A stretch of DNA of 64,000 bases from Pseudomonas coleopterorum (GTDB taxonomy: Bacteria > Pseudomonadota > Gammaproteobacteria > Pseudomonadales > Pseudomonadaceae), in NCBI RefSeq assembly GCF_900105555.1, contig NZ_FNTZ01000001.1:1302001-1366000 (forward strand), read 5' to 3'. Each line of letters begins with the position of its first letter. Position 1 is the stretch's first letter. The notes below the pieces were generated by a model. It ran no database searches. It was not told the origin of the DNA and worked only from the letters and a program-made list of their open reading frames with translations. Shown in pieces: positions 27,949 to 35,876 of the stretch. A program made the translations under genes and the position numbers.

Positions 27949-30510
27949 ATGAACGCGCTCGTGAACCTCAAGCCCCGGCAGAAACTCATCGTCGTCGGCA
28001 ACGGCATGGTGGGGCATCACTGTGTCGAGCAGTTGATCGAGCGCAGCGCGGTCGATCGCTACGAGATCCACGTCTTCGGCGAAGAGCGCCAGCGGGCGTA
28101 TGACCGGGTGCACCTTTCCGAATACTTCGGCGGCTCGTGTGCCGAAACCCTGGCCCTGGGCGACGCCCAGTTGTACGGCAGGCACGGCGTCACCTTGCAC
28201 CTGAGCCAGCCGGTGATCGAGATCGACCGTCAGGCCCGCGAAGTGGTCACCGCCAACGGGCGGCATGCCTACGACATACTGGTACTGGCCACCGGTTCGT
28301 TCCCGTTCGTGCCACCGATTCCGGGCTGTGAGGGCAACGCGCGGCTGGTCTATCGCACCCTGGATGATCTGGACGCGATCCGCGCCGCAGCGGTCGGGGC
28401 GCGCCGTGGCGTGGTGGTCGGCGGCGGGCTGCTGGGCCTGGAAGCGGCCAACGCCTTGAAGTCGCTGGGGCTGGAAGCGCACGTGGTCGAGTTCGCTTCG
28501 CGGCTGATGCCGGTGCAGCTGGACGCCGAAGGAGGCGCGGCGTTGCGCGCGCGTATCGAAGCCCTGGGGGTAGGCGTGCACACCTCGCGCGCCACGCAGA
28601 ACGTGGAGGCCGGCGAGACCCATCGTTATCGGATGAATTTCGACGGCGGCGAATGCCTGGAAACCGACCTGATCGTGTTCTCGGCCGGTATCCGCCCTCA
28701 AGACGCATTGGGCCGCGCCAGCGGGCTGGAGATCGCGGCCCGTGGCGGTATCGTCATCGACCCGCACTGCCGCACCAGCGACCCGGCGGTGTATGCGATC
28801 GGCGAGTGCGCCTCCTGGAACGGCAGCATCTTCGGTCTGGTAGCGCCCGGTTACAGCATGGCCCGCAACATCGCCTGCGAATTGGCCGGGGAAACGCCGG
28901 TGGCGTTCAGCGGCGCCGACATGTCCACCAAGCTCAAGCTGCTCGGGGTCGACGTGGGTTCCATCGGCGACGCCCATGCCAGCACGCCAGGCGCCAAGAG
29001 CTACCGTTTCATCGACGAAGCCAACGCCAGCTACCGGCGCCTGGTGGTGGACGCCAGCGGTAAACGGGTTCTCGGCGCCGTGCTGGTCGGCGACAACAGC
29101 TACTACGACACCCTGCTGCAATACGCGCAGAACGGCATCGCCCTGCCGGCCGACCCGTCGACGTTGATCCTGCCGCTGTCCGACGGCGCACCGGTTCTGG
29201 GCGCCGACGCGCTGCCCGACACGGCCATGATCTGCTCCTGCCACAACGTCAGCAAAGGTGCGATCTGTTCCGCCATCGACGGCGGTTGCGGCGACCTCTC
29301 GGCGCTCAAGTCGCAGACCAAGGCCTGCACCGGCTGTGGCGGCTGCGCCGCGCTGCTCAAGCAGGTCTTCGAGCATGAACTGACGGCCCGTGGCGTGACG
29401 GTCGACAAGAGCCTGTGCGAGCACTTCGCCTACACCCGCGCCGAGCTGTACGCGCTGGCCCGTGTCGAAGGCATCGCCAGCTTCGAGGACATGCTCGCCC
29501 GCCACGGACGCGGTGCGGTGGGCTGCGACGTGTGCAAGCCCACCGTCGGCAACATCCTCGCCTCGTGCTGGAACCAGCCGATCATGGACCCCTCGCTGGT
29601 GCCGCTGCAGGACACCAACGACACCTTCATGGCCAACATGCAGAAGAACGGCACCTACTCGGTGGTGCCGCGCATTCCCGGCGGTGAGATCACCCCGGAC
29701 AAGCTCATCGCCATTGGCGTGGTGGCTAAGAAATACGACCTCTACACCAAGATCACCGGTGGCCAGCGCATCGACCTGTTCGGCGCACAGTTGCACGAGC
29801 TGCCGGAGATCTGGAGTGAACTGATCGAAGCGGGCTTCGAAACCGGGCATGCCTACGGCAAGTCGACCCGCACCGTGAAGTCCTGCGTGGGCAGCACCTG
29901 GTGTCGTTACGGCGTGCAGGACAGCGTGGCCATGGCCCTGCGCATCGAGGACCGCTACAAGGGCCTGCGCTCGCCGCACAAGCTCAAGTTCGCGGTATCG
30001 GGCTGCACCCGCGAGTGCGCCGAGGCGCAGAGCAAGGACATCGGCGTGATCGCTACGGAAAAGGGCTGGAACCTGTACGTCTGCGGCAACGGTGGCATGC
30101 GGCCGCGTCACGCCGAGCTGTTTGCCACCGACCTGGATGACGAGCAACTTATCCGCTACATCGACCGCGTGTTGATGTTCTACATCCGCACCGCCGACAA
30201 GCTGCAGCGCACCTCGGTGTGGCGCGAAAATCTGGAAGGCGGCCTGGAATTCCTCAAGCAGGTGGTCCTGGAAGACAGCCTGGGCGTGGGCGCCGAACTC
30301 GAAGCGCAGATGCAGCGGGTGGTCGATCACTATGAATGCGAATGGGCCAACGCCCTGAAGGATCCGGAAAAGCTCAAGCGCTTCCGCACCTTCGTCAATG
30401 ACAAGCGCGCGGACCCCGGCGTGCAGTTCGTCAAGGAACGCGGCCAGCGCCGCCCCGCCCATGCGGGCGATGTCGTGACGTTGATCCCGGTGGTCGAGGA
30501 GGTGGTGTGA
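27949..30510 (+). CDS. nirB: Assimilatory nitrite reductase large subunit
   Basis: 853 aa. The order of domains is an N-terminal FAD/NAD(P)H reductase (IVVGNGMVGHHC, GGGLLGLEAANALK), a BFD-like 2Fe-2S region (CSCHNVSKG ... CTGCGGC), and a C-terminal siroheme/4Fe-4S reductase with SCVGSTWCRYG and SGCTRECAEAQ as cluster ligands. It reduces nitrite to ammonium with NADH or NADPH. ATG 27949 is preceded by CAGGAGA. It lies in a transcription unit with nirD, under the leader described above. Confidence 0.97.
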   Translation: MNALVNLKPRQKLIVVGNGMVGHHCVEQLIERSAVDRYEIHVFGEERQRAYDRVHLSEYFGGSCAETLALGDAQLYGRHGVTLHLSQPVIEIDRQAREVVTANGRHAYDILVLATGSFPFVPPIPGCEGNARLVYRTLDDLDAIRAAAVGARRGVVVGGGLLGLEAANALKSLGLEAHVVEFASRLMPVQLDAEGGAALRARIEALGVGVHTSRATQNVEAGETHRYRMNFDGGECLETDLIVFSAGIRPQDALGRASGLEIAARGGIVIDPHCRTSDPAVYAIGECASWNGSIFGLVAPGYSMARNIACELAGETPVAFSGADMSTKLKLLGVDVGSIGDAHASTPGAKSYRFIDEANASYRRLVVDASGKRVLGAVLVGDNSYYDTLLQYAQNGIALPADPSTLILPLSDGAPVLGADALPDTAMICSCHNVSKGAICSAIDGGCGDLSALKSQTKACTGCGGCAALLKQVFEHELTARGVTVDKSLCEHFAYTRAELYALARVEGIASFEDMLARHGRGAVGCDVCKPTVGNILASCWNQPIMDPSLVPLQDTNDTFMANMQKNGTYSVVPRIPGGEITPDKLIAIGVVAKKYDLYTKITGGQRIDLFGAQLHELPEIWSELIEAGFETGHAYGKSTRTVKSCVGSTWCRYGVQDSVAMALRIEDRYKGLRSPHKLKFAVSGCTRECAEAQSKDIGVIATEKGWNLYVCGNGGMRPRHAELFATDLDDEQLIRYIDRVLMFYIRTADKLQRTSVWRENLEGGLEFLKQVVLEDSLGVGAELEAQMQRVVDHYECEWANALKDPEKLKRFRTFVNDKRADPGVQFVKERGQRRPAHAGDVVTLIPVVEEVV

Positions 30511-30872
30511 TGCAGGCAATCGAAGCTGTGCAGGCGATGACCTGGCAAGCGGTGTGCGAGCGGTCGGACCTGATCGCCAATTCCGGTGTGGTGGTGTGGC
30601 TGGACGGTGAGCAGATCGCATTGTTCTACCTGCCCGGAGCGGGCGAGGGCAGGGTGCTGCACGCCATCGACAACCACGACCCGCGCTCGGGCGCCAACGT
30701 GCTGGGCCGCGGAATCGTCGGGTACCTGCAAGGGGAGTTGGTGGTGGCGGCGCCGCTGTACAAGCAGCATTACTGCTTCAGCGACGGGCGCTGCCTGGAG
30801 GCGCCGGATCAGCATGTCAGGGTCTGGCCGGTGCGCTTGAATGGGGATCGGGTGGAGATTGGCAGGATGTAG
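30510..30872 (+). CDS. nirD: Assimilatory nitrite reductase small subunit
   Basis: 120 aa Rieske-like NirD subunit. It resembles the Rieske fold but lacks the Cys/His cluster ligands, as is normal for NirD. Start ATG 30510 is favoured over GTG 30507, as GAGGAGG lies 7 bp upstream; it overlaps the nirB stop by 1 bp (TGATG), so the two subunits are coupled. A REP pair begins 12 bp after its stop. Confidence 0.93.
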   Translation: MQAIEAVQAMTWQAVCERSDLIANSGVVVWLDGEQIALFYLPGAGEGRVLHAIDNHDPRSGANVLGRGIVGYLQGELVVAAPLYKQHYCFSDGRCLEAPDQHVRVWPVRLNGDRVEIGRM

Positions 30873-30884
30873 GTAGGTCTTGCT

Positions 30885-30983
30885 GGCCTCTTCGCGGGCA
30901 GAGGGCTTGCCGCCCGCCCCGCTCCCACAATGGTCCGGCGTACGCACATTAATGTGGGAGCGGGCTCTGCCCGCGAAGAGGCC
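30885..30983. repeat. REP inverted pair after nirD
   Basis: A 45-bp arm (30885-30929) and a 31-bp inverted arm (30953-30983) of the same REP type as elsewhere. The first arm has an extra insertion (GGCTTGCCGCCCGCC) in the middle. It sits between nirD and the PcaQ-like gene. Confidence 0.9.
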
Positions 30984-31072
30984 CTCACTACCAAAGCAAA
31001 CCCCAAGGCCACTGCTCCCATAAGAAAGCTCGATGTGCAGGGGCCCTCACTACCAAAGCAAACCCCAAGGCC
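30981..31072. repeat. 30-bp direct repeat, 62-bp period, upstream of the PcaQ-like gene
   Basis: The sequence GCCCTCACTACCAAAGCAAA and the next 10 bases occur identically at 30981-31010 and 31043-31072. The first copy begins in the last bases of the REP arm, and the second ends 19 bp before the regulator's ATG, so the duplication has reshaped its promoter or leader region. Confidence 0.9.
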
Positions 31073-31091
31073 CAATGCTACGATTGGCGCC

Positions 31092-32027
31092 ATGAACCTC
31101 GACAGCCGCATCAAATTCCGCCACCTGCTGTGCTTTCTCGAAATTGCCCGTCAGGGTAGCTTCGCCAAGGCCGCCGATACCTTGTCCATCAGCCAGCCGG
31201 CGATTTCCAAGACCCTCAAGGAACTCGAAGACCTGCTGCAGACCCGCCTGTTCGAGCGCGACAAGAGCGGGGTCGAGCTGACGGCCGCAGGCGTACGCTT
31301 CATGCGCTACGCCGGCCCCTGCGTGCAGGCCCTGCGCGACGGCGTCAGCAGCCTGCGCGGCGAGCCGCACGAAGCGCCCCAGGTGCGCATCGGTGTGCTG
31401 TCCACCGTCGAAAGCCAGTTATTGCCCGAAGTGCTCTGCCGCCTGCACGCGCGCCACGCCGCGCTGGTCGTCAGCGTCGCGACCGGCCCGGGGGCGTACC
31501 TGCTGGCGCAACTGCACGTGGGCGAACTGGACCTGGTGATCGGCCGCATGACCGACAGCCCGCAGATCCAGGGCCTGTCGTTCGAGCACCTGTACAGCGA
31601 GTCGATGACCCTGGTGGTACGCCCGGGCCATCCGCTGCTCGAAGTGCGCCCGTTGGACGCCGAACAGGTCGGCGCCTGCCCGTGGGTGCTGCCGCTGGCT
31701 GGGACGACCATCCGCAAGCACGCCGACAGCTTGTTCGTGCAGTGCGCGATCACCCCGTCTGCGCAACGTCTGGAAACGCTTTCGCCGACCCTCAGTCGGC
31801 GCTACGTTGCCAGCAGCGATGCCATCTGGGTCGCGCCACGCGATGCGGTGCAACGCGACATCGCCACCGGCCAGTTGTACGAACTGGATCTGGGCGTGCA
31901 CGAGCCGGGCGGCTCGGTGGGCATCTGCCGCAACGCCGCGCTGCCGCTGTCGATGCCGGCGCAATGGTTGTGTGAGGTGGTGCGTGAAGTGGCTGCGCAG
32001 TATGAGCAGTCCTCCACCTTCCCATGA
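31092..32027 (+). CDS. pcaQ: LysR-family regulator, PcaQ-like
   Basis: 311 aa. The start MNLDSRIKFRHLLCFLEIAR and the helix-turn-helix (ISQPAISKTLKELED) match PcaQ, the activator of protocatechuate (beta-ketoadipate) genes in some proteobacteria. No pca genes lie in the window, so the target must be elsewhere or the name may mislead. ATG 31092 is the family start. Its upstream region carries the 62-bp duplication. Confidence 0.78.
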   Translation: MNLDSRIKFRHLLCFLEIARQGSFAKAADTLSISQPAISKTLKELEDLLQTRLFERDKSGVELTAAGVRFMRYAGPCVQALRDGVSSLRGEPHEAPQVRIGVLSTVESQLLPEVLCRLHARHAALVVSVATGPGAYLLAQLHVGELDLVIGRMTDSPQIQGLSFEHLYSESMTLVVRPGHPLLEVRPLDAEQVGACPWVLPLAGTTIRKHADSLFVQCAITPSAQRLETLSPTLSRRYVASSDAIWVAPRDAVQRDIATGQLYELDLGVHEPGGSVGICRNAALPLSMPAQWLCEVVREVAAQYEQSSTFP

Positions 32028-32185
32028 CACATCTTTCATACAGCCGCTGCCAAGCCACTTTCCTTTTGCTGGCCTGAACTTATCGGCTTTTTGCCTCTCT
32101 CATGCCGGTAGCCATTGGTCGTGGCCGCCTGATAAGCTCGCGGCCTCACTCGATTGCCCTTATGGCGCATGAACAAGGAAATAGC

Positions 32186-32947
32186 ATGAAACAGCATCGG
32201 TTGGCGGCGGCAGTTGCCTTGGTCACCCTGGTCCTCGCAGGTTGCGATTCCCAGACCAGCGTCGAGCTCAAAACCCCGGCGCAAAAAGCTTCCTACGGTA
32301 TCGGCCTGAACATGGGCAAGAGCCTGGCTCAGGAAGGTATGGACGATCTCGATTCCAAGGCCGTCGCCCTGGGTATTGAAGACGCCGTCGGCAAGAAAGA
32401 GCAGAAGATCAAGGACGATGAGCTGGTCGCAGCTTTCGCCGATCTGCAGAAACGCGCTGAAGAACGCATGACCAAGATGAACGCCGAGGCCCAGACCGCC
32501 GGCAAGAAGTTCCTCGAGGAAAACGGCAAGAAAGACGGCGTGGTCACCACCGCTTCGGGCCTGCAGTACCAGGTCATCAAGAAGGCCGACGGCGCCCAAC
32601 CCAAGCCGACCGACGTGGTCACCGTCCATTACGAAGGCAAGCTGATCGACGGCAAGGTCTTCGACAGCTCCATCGAGCGCGGCGCCCCGATCGATCTGCC
32701 GGTCAGCGGCGTGATTCCAGGCTGGGTCGAAGGCCTGCAACTGATGCACGTCGGCGAGAAGGTCAAGCTGTTCATCCCGGCCGATCTGGCCTACGGCGCC
32801 CAGAGCCCGAGCCCGACCATTCCGGCCAACTCGGTGCTGGTGTTCGACCTTGAGCTGATCGCCATCAAGGACGCTGCCAAGGCTGCTGCCGACGCTGCTG
32901 CCGAAACCGACGATGCCGAAGTCGAAGAAGCCGCACCCGCCAAGTAA
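32186..32947 (+). CDS. FKBP-type peptidyl-prolyl isomerase lipoprotein (FkpA/Mip-like)
   Basis: 253 aa. The signal sequence ends in the lipobox LVLAGC (Cys20). An N-terminal helical dimerisation region (about residues 30-110) precedes the FKBP domain with VTVHYEGKLIDGKVFDSS and the VIPGWVEGLQLM motif. The tail after about residue 228 is rich in Ala and Glu. It assists folding of envelope proteins. ATG 32186 has AAGGAA at good spacing. A strong terminator follows. Confidence 0.92.
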   Translation: MKQHRLAAAVALVTLVLAGCDSQTSVELKTPAQKASYGIGLNMGKSLAQEGMDDLDSKAVALGIEDAVGKKEQKIKDDELVAAFADLQKRAEERMTKMNAEAQTAGKKFLEENGKKDGVVTTASGLQYQVIKKADGAQPKPTDVVTVHYEGKLIDGKVFDSSIERGAPIDLPVSGVIPGWVEGLQLMHVGEKVKLFIPADLAYGAQSPSPTIPANSVLVFDLELIAIKDAAKAAADAAAETDDAEVEEAAPAK

Positions 32948-32980
32948 GCGCTATTGCTGCGAAGCGTCACGGCTTGATGA

Positions 32981-33008
32981 AACGCCCCGTCTCGACGGGG
33001 CGTTTTCG
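32981..33008 (+). terminator. Intrinsic terminator after the FKBP gene
   Basis: Stem AACGCCCCGT/ACGGGGCGTT with loop CTCG followed by TTTTCG, 33 bp after the stop codon. Confidence 0.85.
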
Positions 33009-33166
33009 TTTGAACCGGGCCTTGGCCAATGGGTCTGAGATGAAGCTGCGTTAGCCGTTTTCGCAACACTGCGTCAAGAATTTTCGTGGCTTTTTTGTGT
33101 GAGTAAAAAACGCCCGATTTGACCTCAGCCCTTGAAAACCGGGCGGGTCAGGCGCGAAAAGCGGCT

Positions 33167-33203
33167 CTGTTCACAAGGTTATCCACAAATACTGTGGATA
33201 ACC
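33167..33203. promoter_or_regulatory. Head-to-head DnaA boxes upstream of the DUF1232 gene
   Basis: TTATCCACA (33179-33187) and its exact inverse TGTGGATAA (33193-33201) are separated by 5 bp; the symmetry extends to 11-bp arms with GG/CC. Both match the strong DnaA consensus TTATNCACA perfectly. A weaker box, CTGTTCACA, lies at 33167-33175. The cluster is about 30 bp upstream of the next start codon, and no dnaA, dnaN or rpmH gene is nearby. Confidence 0.7.
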
Positions 33204-33232
33204 TGAAACCACCATTCGGCACCGGAGGGCTC

Positions 33233-33679
33233 ATGAAGGCACCTTGGAATTTCACCCGTTTTCTGCCCATTGCCGAACGCATCCTGAGTCGGGGCCGCCT
33301 GCCGGCCTTGATCTTCGCCGTGGCGCGCAAGGGCAAGGGCTATCGGCTGGGCGCCCTGAAGGAAGACGTGCAACTGCTCCAGGCCCTGTGCCTGGCCTAC
33401 TGGCGGGGCGAGTACCGCAACATCAGCCCAAAGGCGTTGCTGTCCATCGTCGCTGGACTGGTCTACTTCGTCAGCCCCATCGATGCCATTCCCGACTGGC
33501 TGTTGGGCGTCGGCATGCTGGACGACATCGCGGTGCTGGCCTGGGTCATGAAAACCCTGTCCGGCGAGCTGGACACCTTCCGCGCCTGGCGCGAGCGGCA
33601 GTCTCCGGAGAAGCTGCGGGTCGTCGAACGCCTGCCGGCTTCGGAGCAGGAGCTGGAGCTGGAAAAATCCCACCGCTGA
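33233..33679 (+). CDS. DUF1232 (YkvA-family) membrane protein
   Basis: 148 aa. The DUF1232 core is SPIDAIPDWLLGVGMLDDIAV near residues 81-101, with hydrophobic stretches on both sides that suggest membrane association. Function of the family is unknown. Start ATG 33233 has GGAGG upstream; an earlier open frame to 33119 would run through the DnaA boxes. Confidence 0.85.
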   Translation: MKAPWNFTRFLPIAERILSRGRLPALIFAVARKGKGYRLGALKEDVQLLQALCLAYWRGEYRNISPKALLSIVAGLVYFVSPIDAIPDWLLGVGMLDDIAVLAWVMKTLSGELDTFRAWRERQSPEKLRVVERLPASEQELELEKSHR

Positions 33680-33794
33680 TACAGCTGCCGGCTTCGGTGC
33701 GCAGTTAACGCCCCGAAGTCGGCGATCCCCTGTTAACATCCCCGCATTACGCTTGCATCATCCGATGTAGGCAGCCATCGTGCGGGAGGATGCA

Positions 33795-34148
33795 ATGGGG
33801 GTTCAGGTGATAAGCCGTGACGGCCAGCCGGAATACGCGGTGGTGCCATGGGCCGAGTATCAACGGCTTCTGGCTGCCGCCGCAGGCAGCTCGGTCGAGC
33901 AGTCTTCAGACACCGAAGCGTCCAGCGAACCAGCCGCTCCGGCCGCTCACGTCCCGCCTCCCAGCTTCCAGCGCCTGCGCGAATTGCGCGAGACCCAGGG
34001 CGTGCCTCTGGACAGCCTGGCCCGCGCGGTCGGCATCAGTCCTTCCTACCTGTCGATGATCGAAACCGGCGAGCGCGAGCCCGATGCTGCCATCCGCCGC
34101 AGCCTTGCCTGGGAATTGGGGGTGCCGGGCTGGAGCGGCGAGTCGTGA
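33795..34148 (+). CDS. XRE-type regulator with an antitoxin-like N-terminus
   Basis: 117 aa. Residues 1-30 (VQVISRDGQPEYAVVPWAEYQRL) resemble the beta-hairpin start of Phd/YefM-type antitoxins. A Pro/Ala/Ser-rich linker follows, then a helix-turn-helix of the XRE class (residues about 58-110; LDSLARAVGISPSYLSMIE). ATG 33795 is chosen for GGAGG; GTG 33780 is the alternative. Its stop overlaps the next gene (GTGA), so the pair is coupled like many toxin-antitoxin or regulator-effector pairs. Confidence 0.75.
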   Translation: MGVQVISRDGQPEYAVVPWAEYQRLLAAAAGSSVEQSSDTEASSEPAAPAAHVPPPSFQRLRELRETQGVPLDSLARAVGISPSYLSMIETGEREPDAAIRRSLAWELGVPGWSGES

Positions 34149-34516
34149 GCGTGCGCATCAGTCGGCAGCAATGGGAGGGCCTGCTGAGCGAGCTCGACGT
34201 TGCGCGGCACCAGCGCCACTTGCTCACCTACCGCGCGCTGCTCGAACGTCTGGCATTGCCCACGCCTGCCATGCAGACCCTCACGGCGGCGCTGGAATAC
34301 CTGGCCATGCTCGATGCCCGCGCCGACCAACCGTTGCGCAGCTCGCTGGTGATCAGCCAGGGCGCGAGCCGGCTGCCGCGTCCCGGCTTTTTCGAGTGCG
34401 TTGAAAAGCTCGGGCGCTTCTCCGGTCCATCGGATGGCGTGGCGGCTGCCGCCTGGCACGCCTCGGAAGTGGTGCGCGTGTTCGAGTATGCGTACCCGTC
34501 CAGCACGGCGGTCTAG
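34145..34516 (+). CDS. Unknown small protein coupled to the XRE gene
   Basis: 123 aa from GTG 34145. I do not recognise a characterised family. It is soluble, mostly helical, with a SSLVISQGASRLPRPGFFE stretch and the later LGRFSG and AAAWHASE. It overlaps the XRE gene by 4 bp and converges with the EAL gene, overlapping its 3' end by 4 bp. The coupling suggests that the XRE protein controls or binds it. A toxin role is only a guess. Confidence 0.7.
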   Translation: MSVRISRQQWEGLLSELDVARHQRHLLTYRALLERLALPTPAMQTLTAALEYLAMLDARADQPLRSSLVISQGASRLPRPGFFECVEKLGRFSGPSDGVAAAAWHASEVVRVFEYAYPSSTAV

Positions 34517-35706
34517 GCCGGCCCGGTGATCAGTCTGAGTACGTCGATCAGTCGCCCCAGGCCCAGGTATCGCCCACCCTGAATGATCATGAAGTCCTCT
34601 TCGATCCGTTGCCGGGCACGTCCGGTCAGTAGGCGGCTGACCTGTTGCAGGGACTGCTTGATGTCGACCGCGAGGAAATCACTGCTCATCAGTCGGCTGA
34701 TCGGCTTGCGCGCGAGCAGGTCGGCGGCGAAGGGCTCGAACAGCGCATCCGACAGTGCGCGCCGATGGACGATGCCACAGGGGCGGCCCTCGTCGTCGAC
34801 CACGGCCAGGGTGTTCAGGTCGGCCTGCAGGCGGAAGGCTTCCAGCACCTGCCGGGTCGAAGTATCGCGCTGCACCGCGGCTTGTTCGATGATCAGCGCG
34901 GACAGGTCGCTGCCGTCTCCGCCCAGGGGAGGGTGACTGTCTTCCAGATCAGGAATCAGCGCCCGGGCATCCCGTGGCGGCTGCTCCTGAGGACGGCAGA
35001 GCAGATAGCCCTGGACCAGGTCGACGCCCATCTCGATGAGCACCAGCAACTCCTCCTCCAGCTCGATGCCCTCGGCGATCACCTGGGCTTTGGAGGCCTT
35101 GGCGATCTGCAGGATGGAGCCGACGAACTCACGCTTGAGGGCGTCCTGGTGAATGCCATCGATGAAGTGACGGTCGATCTTCACGTAGTCCGGGCGCAAT
35201 TCCGACCACAGGCGCAGACTCGAATAGCCTGCTCCCAAGTCGTCCAGGGCAATGGAAAACCCCATGGCGCGGTAATGATGCAGCGCGTTGAACAGCAGTT
35301 GAAAATCGTCGGTGGGGGTTTGTTCGGTGAGTTCGATGACCACTTGGTTCGGGCTGATGCCGTAGCGTTGCAACAACTGCAAGGTGCGGCCGTTTTCGTG
35401 CAGCGGTTCGAGCAGCGACTCGGGCGACACGTTGAGAAACAGCTTGCCGTCCAGGCGCTGTTCGCTGAAGCGGCGGCAGGCGGTGTCGCGGCACATCATC
35501 TCCAGCTCGTTGAGCCGCCCGGCCTGGCGGGCGACGGCGAACAGATTGATCGGCGAGTGCAGCGGGCTGTTCGACGGCCCTCGACTCAATGCCTCGAAGC
35601 CCAGGATCTGTCGTTGGGACAGTGACACGATCGGCTGGAACAAGCTGTGCACACCGCCTTGGGCCAGAATGGTGTCCAGGGCGCTGAGCTGTTCAATGAC
35701 GGTCAT
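34513..35706 (-). CDS. EAL-domain c-di-GMP phosphodiesterase-like protein with CBS pair
   Basis: 397 aa. The N-terminal EAL domain shows LGFEALSRGPSNS (motif EAL), LNVSPESL, VIELTEQT and ALDDLGAGYSSL, so most catalytic residues for cyclic di-GMP hydrolysis appear present. The C-terminal part is a CBS-domain-like region (about residues 245-390). No membrane segment, so cytoplasmic. Start ATG 35706 is favoured over 35778. Its link to LapE, which is nearby, is suggestive because c-di-GMP controls Lap adhesion, but it is not shown. Confidence 0.88.
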   Translation of the reverse strand: MTVIEQLSALDTILAQGGVHSLFQPIVSLSQRQILGFEALSRGPSNSPLHSPINLFAVARQAGRLNELEMMCRDTACRRFSEQRLDGKLFLNVSPESLLEPLHENGRTLQLLQRYGISPNQVVIELTEQTPTDDFQLLFNALHHYRAMGFSIALDDLGAGYSSLRLWSELRPDYVKIDRHFIDGIHQDALKREFVGSILQIAKASKAQVIAEGIELEEELLVLIEMGVDLVQGYLLCRPQEQPPRDARALIPDLEDSHPPLGGDGSDLSALIIEQAAVQRDTSTRQVLEAFRLQADLNTLAVVDDEGRPCGIVHRRALSDALFEPFAADLLARKPISRLMSSDFLAVDIKQSLQQVSRLLTGRARQRIEEDFMIIQGGRYLGLGRLIDVLRLITGPA

Positions 35707-35776
35707 CGGTACGCTACCTTGCTGAAGGTCGTGCTGGCCGATGCTCGAAACAGGTTGAAAGCACCGGGCCAGACGC

Positions 35777-35807
35777 AAAAAAAGACCCGCTGCTCACGCA
35801 GCGGGTC
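35777..35807 (-). terminator. Intrinsic terminator of prc
   Basis: On the minus strand: GACCCGCTGC/GCAGCGGGTC with loop GTGA, followed by seven Ts. It is 69 bp after the prc stop and just before the EAL gene on the same strand. Confidence 0.9.
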
Positions 35808-35876
35808 CCTATTTCACGACAGCTTCATTTCGGTTTGATGACGCAGGTGTCACGTTGCAGTCATTACTTCCGTGGA

